Assembly (NCBI RefSeq): GCF_900111745.1
Contig: NZ_FOIJ01000015.1
Span: forward strand, 1-64,000
Origin: Stigmatella erecta
GTDB lineage: Bacteria > Myxococcota > Myxococcia > Myxococcales > Myxococcaceae
DNA length: 64,000 nt
Reading direction: 5' to 3'
The first letter of the stretch is position 1; every line of letters starts with the position of its first letter. The notes beneath the pieces are model-generated. The model worked only from the letters and a program-made list of their open reading frames with translations, did not search any database and had not been told where the DNA came from. A program made the translations under genes and the position numbers. Below are positions 52,659-60,182 of the stretch, piece after piece.

Positions 52659-52689
52659 GGCCCAGAGGAGCAGCTTTCGCCTCTGGGCC
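52659..52689. terminator. hairpin terminating the aib operon (bidirectional)
   Basis: GGCCCAGAGG (52659-52668) and CCTCTGGGCC (52680-52689) pair perfectly around an 11-nt loop in the 60-bp gap between the convergent mvaS and lipoprotein genes. It probably serves both directions. Confidence 0.7.
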
Positions 52690-52704
52690 GTGGGTTCGCA
52701 GGGC

Positions 52705-54519
52705 CTACTTCTGCGGCGAAACGCCCTGGGTGCACTGGCGCAGGAGCTGCTCGGCGCCGAGCCGGTTGATGAGGTTGGAGAGGTTCTCCAGCGAAGCCCG
52801 GTCCACCTGCTCGTCGGCCTTCGGCACGTCCAGCACGAGCCGCCGCTCCCGGGGCGCCACGCCCCCCTCCACCACCGGGAAGTCCAGGCGGGCCAGCAGC
52901 TCGCAGGGCTCCGTCACGAGTCCCCCCGCCGGCGGCCTCACCGTCTGCGTGGAGCGCAGGGACAGCGTGTACTGCTGCGTCACCTCGTCCCGGCTGACGC
53001 GGGCCTCCACGGGCACATCGCGCCCGCCGGGGCACTTCAGCACGTCGGCCTGCACCGCCATCTCCCGCTGCCGGTCGATGGGGTTGCCCACGTCGTTGAG
53101 ATCAAACGGCACCTCCCACTTCCAGCGCACCAGCGCCCCCGAGGGCTCGGGCGTGGGCACGAGCGAGGCGAACCGGGGCGTCCACTGCGGATTCGGGTTC
53201 GACTGGAACTGGAGGTTCTCCGGGGTGAAGGACAGCGCCACGCGCTCCCCGCCCACGGTGATGGCCAGGTCGCTCGTGAGGGTGTAGCGGATGGCGGGCG
53301 GGCCGGAGGCGACGATGAAGCTGTTCTTCGGCATGCCCCGGACGACGAAGGTGCACTGCGGCACGCCCTGGGTGGTGTTCACCGAGGGCAGCCCCAGCAC
53401 CGAGGGCAGGCCCTCGTAGAGCGCCGGGGTGACGCCGCTCACCTCCCAGCGCGCCAGACACATGGTCGAGGGAATCCCCGCCAGGGTGAAGCGGTGCTCG
53501 TGCACCTTGCCGCTGGTGAGCCGCTCGGGAGGCTCCAGCCCCGTGGGCGTGTAGAGGGTGCGGAACGCGGCCTGAATGGCCTTGGGGTCCTCCAGGGGCC
53601 GGAACGCGCTCTCGTTCAGGGAAGGGATGAGCGTCTTGAAGCTCTCCTCGCTGTACTCGCTGCTGCCCTCGTAGCGCGAGGCCGAGGAGAGGCGGCCCGA
53701 GATCACCCCCGTGCCCCCGCCCATGCTCGCGTCGATGCTGAGCTTCGTACCGGTGGTCTGCGCCGCCGCGCCGAGCAGCACCGCCCCCTTGAAGGCCTTG
53801 AGCACGTAGGCGGGGCCCTGCAGCAGCTCCGGCGAGCGCCGGTAGCGCTCCCACAGGAGCATCCGCGCGTACACGGAGCGCGCGCCGCCGCCGTCCAGCA
53901 TGTCCGCGAAGGGGGACTCGAAGAAGCCGGTGGCGAGGCTCGCGCGGCCGCCCGCGCTGAGCTGGGCATCGAGCGCGGACTGCACCGAGGCGAGCGGCAG
54001 GGAGACGCCGCCGCCTGAGTTGGCGCTCACGTAGGTGGCACACGACTGCCGGTACAGGATGGCGTCGATGCCGGGCGTGCTGCGCGGAAGGATGTCGAAG
54101 GCCAGCTCCTCGGTGACGACGTCCTGCTCGGTGAGCAGGTGCTGCTCGTTGAGCGCGGGCACGGCGGTGCTGGGCGCGGAGGCGTGGGACATGTACGCCT
54201 GCTTCTCGTCCTCGGTGAACGGGTAGAGGAACAGGAGCGAGGAGTGCCAGGACTGGGTGATGGGAATCACGTCCAGTTCCTGCTGGGTCATCGCGAAGTT
54301 GTTGGGCAGGAAGTTCCGGCCCTCGTAGTCGCCGGGCTTCACCTTCTCGCTCGCGGGCACGACGCGGCACTGCTGAACCAACGTCTTGAAGCGGTGATTC
54401 AGGTGGTCACCCATGGAGCCCTGCACGTAGGTGACCTTCCGGAAGTGCTTGTCCATGAACCCACAGCCGCTGGCGCTCAGCGCACCCAGCAGGCCTACAG
54501 CCGCGACGTAGCCTCTCAA
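52705..54519 (-). CDS. large lipoprotein of unknown function
   Basis: The start is a TTG at 54519 with a strong GGAGG five bases upstream, directly before the signal LRGYVAAVGLLGALSASGC (Cys near 20). Any longer start lacks support. The 604-residue mature protein has no family I recognise. It contains PNNFAMTQQELDVIPITQSWH, a Ser/Gly-rich stretch (LSIDASMGGGTGVISGRLSSAS), TMCLARWEVSGVTPALYEGL and a beta-rich C-terminal third (VEARVSRDEVTQQYTLSLRS). It is likely periplasmic or outer-membrane. It is convergent with the aib operon and divergent from the hydrolase/sulfatase/ATP-grasp operon. Confidence 0.75.
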   Translation of the reverse strand: MRGYVAAVGLLGALSASGCGFMDKHFRKVTYVQGSMGDHLNHRFKTLVQQCRVVPASEKVKPGDYEGRNFLPNNFAMTQQELDVIPITQSWHSSLLFLYPFTEDEKQAYMSHASAPSTAVPALNEQHLLTEQDVVTEELAFDILPRSTPGIDAILYRQSCATYVSANSGGGVSLPLASVQSALDAQLSAGGRASLATGFFESPFADMLDGGGARSVYARMLLWERYRRSPELLQGPAYVLKAFKGAVLLGAAAQTTGTKLSIDASMGGGTGVISGRLSSASRYEGSSEYSEESFKTLIPSLNESAFRPLEDPKAIQAAFRTLYTPTGLEPPERLTSGKVHEHRFTLAGIPSTMCLARWEVSGVTPALYEGLPSVLGLPSVNTTQGVPQCTFVVRGMPKNSFIVASGPPAIRYTLTSDLAITVGGERVALSFTPENLQFQSNPNPQWTPRFASLVPTPEPSGALVRWKWEVPFDLNDVGNPIDRQREMAVQADVLKCPGGRDVPVEARVSRDEVTQQYTLSLRSTQTVRPPAGGLVTEPCELLARLDFPVVEGGVAPRERRLVLDVPKADEQVDRASLENLSNLINRLGAEQLLRQCTQGVSPQK

Positions 54520-54647
54520 GGGGACCTCCGATCGAGATGTTCCTCGCGTCTCACTGAAACACACCCCCCTCGTTTCCCCCAAGGCTGACACTCCGGGGCG
54601 GCGCGCTGCTGGGTTGTGCCTTGGACGTTCCCGCATACACTGCCGCC

Positions 54648-55211
54648 GTGCAGACCCCCGGCCATGCGGTCCTCAACCTCGCGCTCCTGAGCGGCGGGGC
54701 CTCCTCCGCGCTCGTGCTGCCCATCGTCGCGGGCGCCGTGGCGCCGGACGTGCCCATCGTGGTGCTCTACCTGCGCGAGAAGTACCTCCGGGGCCTGCCC
54801 GACGAGCGCATCTGGAGCGAGAGCTACCAGCGCCCCTTCTGGCTCAACCTGATCCACGGCGCCCACTCCATTCCCCTCACCCTCCTGGGCGCGCTCGCCT
54901 GCTGGGCGCTGGGCGTTCCCGCGCTGGCCGCCTTCTTCGCCAGCGCGCTGCTGCACGCGCTGGGCGACTTGCCCGTCCATGCCCAGGATGCGCACCGCCA
55001 CTTCCTTCCCTTCAGCCACTACCGCTTCATCAGCCCGCTGTCCTACTGGGATGTGCGCCACCACGCCCGCATCGTGGCCCTCGTCGAGGCGCTCCTGGTC
55101 ATCGGGGCCGCCGCGGTGCTGGGGGCCAGGGCCTCGGGGGTGAGCCGGGGGGTGCTCGCCGCCGTGGCGGTCTGGTACCTGGTCACCTATTGGAAGAACT
55201 TCCTGAGATGA
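54648..55211 (+). CDS. membrane protein, YdjM/LexA-regulated-hydrolase-like
   Basis: A protein of about 187 residues from GTG 54648 (VQTPGHAVLNLA); a TTG at 54621 is an alternative start and neither has a strong ribosome site. About four hydrophobic helices carry His/Asp clusters at GHAVLNLALLSGG, NLIHGAHSIPLTL, LLHALGDLPVHAQDAHRHFLPF and SYWDVRHHARIV. These clusters match the metal-dependent membrane-hydrolase family PF04307 (YdjM-like), whose reaction is poorly known. Its stop overlaps the sulfatase-like ATG (ATGA, 55208-55211), so it is the first gene of a tightly coupled operon. Confidence 0.72.
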   Translation: MQTPGHAVLNLALLSGGASSALVLPIVAGAVAPDVPIVVLYLREKYLRGLPDERIWSESYQRPFWLNLIHGAHSIPLTLLGALACWALGVPALAAFFASALLHALGDLPVHAQDAHRHFLPFSHYRFISPLSYWDVRHHARIVALVEALLVIGAAAVLGARASGVSRGVLAAVAVWYLVTYWKNFLR

Positions 55212-57070
55212 CGCCGCTTCTGGCCACCTTCGCCGGGCGCTGGGTGGAGCTGGCCGCGGCGGGCGCCGCCCTGGCCGTGCTGGTGAAGGCGGTGAAGTAC
55301 CGGGACTTCACCGGCACCGCCGCGCTGGGACGCGATGACCTGGGCTGGGTGGCGCTGCTGGGCTTGGGGCTCTCGGGGCTGGCGCTGCTCGGCCCGGTGG
55401 GGCTCGTGCTCGGGGCACTGGCCGGCACGCTGCTGCTCGCCGCGCTCTGGCTGGATGCGGTGCTCTTCCGCATCTTCACCATCGAGCTGGGGCCGGGCGG
55501 GGTCGACAGCGTCATCCTCTCGGTGCTCTACCGGGAGCTGGCCGAGCTGGCCTTCGCCCGCCGGTTCTTCGCCGCGCACCGGCTCTTCGCCCTGCTGCCC
55601 GGAGCCGCGCTGGTGCTCCTGGGGGCGGTGCTGCTCACGCCCCCCGGCGCCGTCCGGCTGGCTGCCGGGGCCCTGCCCACCGCCTGGCTGGTGCTGTGCG
55701 CCGCCTTCAGCGTGCCCCCGCGGGCGCGGCGGCAGGTCTTCGCCGCCACGGCCGTCCTCCTGGCCTCCGCCGGGGTGGAATGGCTGTTTCCCCACGCGGC
55801 CTGGGCGCTGGCCGCCGTGCCGCTGGGCGCGATGGGCTGGGCGTGGCTTCCTCCGTCCCGCCGCGCCGCACCGGATGCCCTGCGTCACTTCGTCATCGAG
55901 CGGGCCTGGCCCGATCCCCCGGACTTCCAGCCCCGGCCGGAGCATGCACCGCTCCTCACCCAGGCGCCCCACGCCCCCCGCGTGAGCCCGGAGCACGGCC
56001 TGCTCCGGGGCTGTGACGTGGTGCTCTTCACCTTCGAGTCCGTGGGCCGGGCGCACCTCTCCGCCCTCACCCCGGGAGGAGCACCGGCGGCCTTCTTCGA
56101 GCGGCTGCTGCCGGGAGCGCTCCATTCCCGCCACCACGCGTGCGTGTCTCCCACCACCAACAACGCCCACGCCGCGCTCTACACCAGTGGTTACGGCGCC
56201 GGGGCCTCGGCCTGCCTGGACGCGCTGCGGAAAGAGGGATACCGCACGGCCTACCTCTCCACGGCCCACACAGGGGACTACGGCCTGCGGCCCATCCTGG
56301 ACGCGGCGGGCTTCGAGCACGTCATCGACCGTGAGGCGCTGGCCCCGCCGGGAGGCCCCACGCCGCCGGATCAGCTCCTGCTCTCCGCGGGGATGGACCG
56401 GATGCAAGAGGCGCTGGGCGGCCACCGGCCCTTCTTCCTGCACGTGCATGCCACCCACACCCACGTGCCCTACCGGGTGGCCGAGCCCGAACGCTTCCAC
56501 CGCTTCAACATGAGCGAGGACCGGGGGAGGTTCTTCAACGGCATCGAGGAGAGCGATTGGCTCTTCGGCGCCCTGCTGGAGGAACTGCGGCGGCGAGGGC
56601 TCACCGACGAGCCCCTGGTGGTGGTGAGCAGCGACCACGGGCAGGCCTTCGGAGGGCTGGGCTACCAGTCCCATGGCAGCGCGGTGACGCGGGAGGAGCT
56701 GGACGTCCCCTTGCTGTTCCACCACGGACGGCTGCCCGCGCGCGAGGCCGCCTTCTCCTCGCACTTCGACGTGCTGCCCACCGTGCTGGATTTGGTGGGA
56801 GTTCAAACCGAAACGCCCCTTTTCGGGGACTCTCTGCTGTTGGAGGACAAACGGCCCGAGCTGCTGGTGTGGGCGGGGCACCCGTCGCGCCGGACCACGT
56901 CCCACGCGGGCTTGCTGCTGGCGGAAGACAAGTGGATGGTGGACCTGGCGCTGGACCGCTGCCTGCGCATGGACTGGCGGGACGAGCACGTGGAAGAGCT
57001 GAGCGGCGCCGAGAAGGACTACGTGCAGGCCCTGGTCTTCCGGCTGATGCGCTTGCGAGGTGTCACGTGA
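55208..57070 (+). CDS. membrane sulfatase-like / alkaline-phosphatase-superfamily enzyme
   Basis: A 620-residue protein with about seven N-terminal membrane helices (1-215) and a periplasmic catalytic domain (about 265-560). Metal-site residues are Glu277 in FTFESVGRAH, the probable nucleophile Thr316 or Thr317 in CVSPTTNN, and Asp476-His477 in VVSSDHGQAFGG; PFFLHVHATHTHVPY also fits. The layout resembles LTA-synthase and phosphoethanolamine-transferase type enzymes, which move phosphoglycol groups from lipids, but no specific substrate follows. The first and last genes of the operon overlap it by 4 nt each (ATGA at 55208, GTGA at 57067). Confidence 0.87.
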   Translation: MTPLLATFAGRWVELAAAGAALAVLVKAVKYRDFTGTAALGRDDLGWVALLGLGLSGLALLGPVGLVLGALAGTLLLAALWLDAVLFRIFTIELGPGGVDSVILSVLYRELAELAFARRFFAAHRLFALLPGAALVLLGAVLLTPPGAVRLAAGALPTAWLVLCAAFSVPPRARRQVFAATAVLLASAGVEWLFPHAAWALAAVPLGAMGWAWLPPSRRAAPDALRHFVIERAWPDPPDFQPRPEHAPLLTQAPHAPRVSPEHGLLRGCDVVLFTFESVGRAHLSALTPGGAPAAFFERLLPGALHSRHHACVSPTTNNAHAALYTSGYGAGASACLDALRKEGYRTAYLSTAHTGDYGLRPILDAAGFEHVIDREALAPPGGPTPPDQLLLSAGMDRMQEALGGHRPFFLHVHATHTHVPYRVAEPERFHRFNMSEDRGRFFNGIEESDWLFGALLEELRRRGLTDEPLVVVSSDHGQAFGGLGYQSHGSAVTREELDVPLLFHHGRLPAREAAFSSHFDVLPTVLDLVGVQTETPLFGDSLLLEDKRPELLVWAGHPSRRTTSHAGLLLAEDKWMVDLALDRCLRMDWRDEHVEELSGAEKDYVQALVFRLMRLRGVT

Positions 57071-58362
57071 CCGCTGTCTCCCCGCTGTCTCCCGCGAGGC
57101 CCCGGGTGCTCGTGCTCTGCCCAGGGCCGTGGGACAAGCAAGCCCTGGGGGCGCGCTTCGACACCCGCTACGAGCTGCTCTACGCCGGCGAGGAACTCAT
57201 TGAGACGCCCTCGCTGTGGGACGGCGTGCGCTTCAACGTCTTCCGCTGGGTGGATCAGACGGTGAAGGCCTGGCGGGGCCAGGGGCTCGCGGGGGTGGTG
57301 GGGACCGGGGACTACCCGGGCTGCATGCTGGCGTCGCTGGTGGGAGAGCAGCTGGGGTTGCCGGTGCCGCCGCCCGCGGCCGTGGTGCAGCTGAGCCACA
57401 AGTACTACAGCCGTTGCATCCAGCAGAAGCTGGTGCCGGAGGCCACACCCGGCTTCGAGCCGTTGGATCCGTTCGGAGGCCCGCCGAAGCTCCAGCGGCT
57501 CGGGTATCCGCTGTTCATCAAGCCCGTGAAGGGCACCATGTCCATCCGGGCCCAGCGGGTCCACAGCGCGGGAGAGTTCCGCCAGGCGGTACACTTCTCG
57601 TGGCGCGAGCGGCTGGCGAAGCACCTGCTGCTGCGCCCCTTCCAGCACCTGCTGGAGCGGTACACGGATGGCAAGGTCCCCGCCTGGCACTTCATCGGCG
57701 AGGCGCTGCTGGAGGGGACGCAGGTGACGGTGGACGGCTTCGTCGAGCGGGGCCGGGCGGTGGTGATGGGCATCGTGGACTCGGTGATGTACCCGGGGAC
57801 CATCAGCTTCCAGCGCTTCGAGTCTCCCTCGGGACTGCCGGGCCCGGTGCAGGAGCGCATGCGCCAGGTGGCGGTGCGCTTGATGGAGGGCAGCGGCTTC
57901 AACCACGCGTGCTTCAACATCGAGATGTTCTACGACCCGGCACAGGACCGGGTGTCCGTCATCGAGGTGAACCCGCGGATGTCCTACCAGTTCGCGGACC
58001 TCTACGAGCGCCTGGCGGGCATGAACACCTACGAGGCGCAGCTCGCGCTGGCGGTGGGGCAGCCCGTGCCGTGGCGCGCGGCCTCGGGCCAGGCGGGGGC
58101 GGCGGCGAGCTTCGTCCTCCGGCGCTTCAGCGATGCGCGCGTGGATCAGGTGCCTTCGGCGGAGGAGATCGCCCAGGTGAAGGAGCGCTTTCCCGGCACC
58201 ATCATCCAGGTGCTGTGCGCTCCGGGGGAGCGGCTCTCGGACCACGACCAGGACGTGGGCAGCTACCGCTACGGCATCATCAACCTGGGAGCGCCCAGCC
58301 GCGACGAGCTCTTCGAGCGCTACCAGCAGGTGGAGCGAATGCTCCCCTTCCGCTTCAGCTGA
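57067..58362 (+). CDS. ATP-grasp ligase of unknown substrate
   Basis: GTG 57067 overlaps the sulfatase-like stop in GTGA. The 431-residue protein has a Rossmann-like N-terminal part (RVLVLCPGPWDKQALGARF) and an ATP-grasp core: LSHKYYSRCIQQKL, YPLFIKPVKGTMSIRAQRV (ATP-binding Lys), GTQVTVDGFVERGRAVVMG and the metal site SVIEVNPRMSYQFADLYERL. About 90 C-terminal residues follow. It should form an amide or related bond by carboxyl phosphate activation; the partners are unknown. It is cytoplasmic, while its operon partners are membrane-bound, so it may make a head group that the sulfatase-like enzyme transfers; that is inference. Confidence 0.85.
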   Translation: MTAVSPLSPARPRVLVLCPGPWDKQALGARFDTRYELLYAGEELIETPSLWDGVRFNVFRWVDQTVKAWRGQGLAGVVGTGDYPGCMLASLVGEQLGLPVPPPAAVVQLSHKYYSRCIQQKLVPEATPGFEPLDPFGGPPKLQRLGYPLFIKPVKGTMSIRAQRVHSAGEFRQAVHFSWRERLAKHLLLRPFQHLLERYTDGKVPAWHFIGEALLEGTQVTVDGFVERGRAVVMGIVDSVMYPGTISFQRFESPSGLPGPVQERMRQVAVRLMEGSGFNHACFNIEMFYDPAQDRVSVIEVNPRMSYQFADLYERLAGMNTYEAQLALAVGQPVPWRAASGQAGAAASFVLRRFSDARVDQVPSAEEIAQVKERFPGTIIQVLCAPGERLSDHDQDVGSYRYGIINLGAPSRDELFERYQQVERMLPFRFS

Positions 58363-58373
58363 AGCACCGCGGT

Positions 58374-59285
58374 TTACGGCACGAGCACCACGCGCCCTCG
58401 CACCGCCCGCTCCTCGATGAGCGCATGGGCACGCGCCGCCTCGGCGAGCGGGAGCACCCGCGTGGGCGGCGGCGGGAGCCGCAGGCGGATCAGCTCCTGC
58501 GTGGCCCTGCGCAGCACGGTCCCATCGAGCGTCTCGGTCGAGTAGCCGGTGAGGGCGCGCCCATCGAGCAGGCTCCAGACGTCGAAGGCCACGTCGCCCC
58601 CGGCCGCCGCGCCGACGATGCAGTACCGGCCTTCCGGGCGCAGCGCGGAGACCAACGTGGGAAAGAGCGGCCCCGCGACGCTGTCCAGCACCGCGTCGGC
58701 GCTCCCGGGCTGCGGCGCCGGGGAGTTGCGCTCCAAGGCGATCACCTCCGCGCCCAGCGCGCGGCCAAGCCCGGCCGCCACGGCGCCAACGCCGCCCGTC
58801 GCACCGGAGATGACGAGCGTCTTGCCACCCAGCGGGCCCAGCCTGCGCATGCCCTCGATGGCCGTCACCCCGGCAAGCCCGATGGCGGCGAACGCCACGG
58901 CGTCCACACCGGCCGGCAACGGCGCGAGCACGCTGGCCGGGACGGTGAAGAATTCGGCGTAACCACCGTCACGCTCGGCCCGCACACCGCCGAAGCCCTG
59001 CATCGCCGTCCAGGCCCGGTCCCCCACGGCGAACTCACTCACGCCGTCCGCCACCTCGACCACCTCGCCGACGGCCTCCAGCCCGGGCACGTAGGGAAAG
59101 CGCGGCTCCCTCAGGATCGGCCAGTGGCCGGCACGGATCTGAAGATCCGAGTGATTGACGGCCGAGGCGAGCGTGCGCAGCCGCACCTCGCCACGGACGA
59201 GCGGCGCGAGCGCGAGCTCTTCAATCCCGAGGACTTCCGGCGGACCGTTCCGCCGCATCACGACCGCACGCGATTTCGTGGCCAT
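58374..59285 (-). CDS. MDR-family quinone oxidoreductase / alcohol dehydrogenase-like protein
   Basis: A 303-residue protein from ATG 59285 (MATKSRAVVMRR). It shows VPGLEAVGEVVEVADG (about 65-80), the coenzyme motif VISGATGGVGAVAAGLGRALG (about 155-175) and ALRPEGRYCIVGAAAGGDV. The zinc-ligating cysteines of alcohol dehydrogenases are missing, so it belongs with the zinc-independent quinone oxidoreductases, which reduce enones or quinones with NADPH. It is slightly shorter than the usual 320-330 residues because the mid-region is compact. The codon bias is a little softer than in neighbours. It follows the acetyltransferase gene by 28 bp on the same strand. Confidence 0.87.
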   Translation of the reverse strand: MATKSRAVVMRRNGPPEVLGIEELALAPLVRGEVRLRTLASAVNHSDLQIRAGHWPILREPRFPYVPGLEAVGEVVEVADGVSEFAVGDRAWTAMQGFGGVRAERDGGYAEFFTVPASVLAPLPAGVDAVAFAAIGLAGVTAIEGMRRLGPLGGKTLVISGATGGVGAVAAGLGRALGAEVIALERNSPAPQPGSADAVLDSVAGPLFPTLVSALRPEGRYCIVGAAAGGDVAFDVWSLLDGRALTGYSTETLDGTVLRRATQELIRLRLPPPPTRVLPLAEAARAHALIEERAVRGRVVLVP

Positions 59286-59312
59286 GGGGCTCAACCTCTC
59301 CCAGGGGCTGGC

Positions 59313-60116
59313 TCAGCGTCCAGGACTTCGAGGGGAATAGAGCCCGAAGCGCGTCACCTCCCGATAGCCCAGGCGCTGGTAGACCGGGAACCCCGCCAAC
59401 GTGGCATGCAGCGCCGTGCGCTCCAGCCCCCACAGGCGCTTCGCGTCCTGGAGCGCCAGGCGGATGAGCGCCTCCGCGTAGCCCTTGCCCTGGAAGTCCG
59501 GCCGCGTGGCCACGTAGCCGATATAGGCCACGTTCCCCAGCCGCAGCACCGCGGTCGAGGCCACGTACTGCCCCTTCTCGTAGCCCAGGTACCCCCGGCT
59601 CTCGCCCTGGAAGAGGGCGGGAATGGCGAGGGACTGCCGGGCCGTGTCCAGGGGCGCGCCGTAGGCCGCCGCGTGAATGTCGGCGATGTGCTGGGCCTCC
59701 TTCGCATCGGTGACGAACCGGAGGTCCAGCGCGGGCAGGGGCCGGACGGGGGGCGCGAGCCGCTCGGCCACCATGCCCACGGACTCCATGGCCAGCGCCA
59801 GTCCGCGCCCGGCGCACAGCTCGGCGGCCCGGGAGCGCACGGGCGGCGGCAGCCAGTCCCACGCGAGCGCGAACATCCACGCGAGCCCGCGCGGCGTGAA
59901 GTAGCCCGCCGCCGCATCCAGCGCCCCCGTGAGCCCTGCTTCCGTGCCCTCCGGCGCGGGCTGGAAGGCGATGTTCATGATGGACCAGGGCACATGGCAC
60001 GCGGCGATGAGCACCCCGGGCGGCTGGACGATCTCCCCCTTCGGACAGGCGCGTGCGTAGAACTTCCAGGCTTCGTGGAAGAGGGTGTTGGATTCGAGGA
60101 CATCGGCGGTGGACAT
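59313..60116 (-). CDS. GNAT-family acetyltransferase with N-terminal helical domain
   Basis: A 267-residue protein from ATG 60116 (MSTADVLESN). The first 135 residues are helical with no recognised motif (FHEAWKFYARACPKGEIVQ, ALAWDWLPPPVRSRAAEL). The C-terminal GNAT domain has LRFVTDAKEAQHIADIHAA, AYIGYVATRPDFQGKGYAEALIR (acetyl-CoA loop, about residues 205-227) and FPVYQRLGYREVTRFGLYSP. The double-domain layout is often seen in acetyltransferases acting on small molecules. Substrate unknown. It lies 67 bp downstream of the family 3 glycosidase on the same strand and just before the oxidoreductase. Confidence 0.85.
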   Translation of the reverse strand: MSTADVLESNTLFHEAWKFYARACPKGEIVQPPGVLIAACHVPWSIMNIAFQPAPEGTEAGLTGALDAAAGYFTPRGLAWMFALAWDWLPPPVRSRAAELCAGRGLALAMESVGMVAERLAPPVRPLPALDLRFVTDAKEAQHIADIHAAAYGAPLDTARQSLAIPALFQGESRGYLGYEKGQYVASTAVLRLGNVAYIGYVATRPDFQGKGYAEALIRLALQDAKRLWGLERTALHATLAGFPVYQRLGYREVTRFGLYSPRSPGR

Positions 60117-60182
60117 GGCTCGCTCCGGTCGGACCTCCCGAGCGAACCCCACCCGTCCATGCCGGCGAAATGCCCCGGGGGC

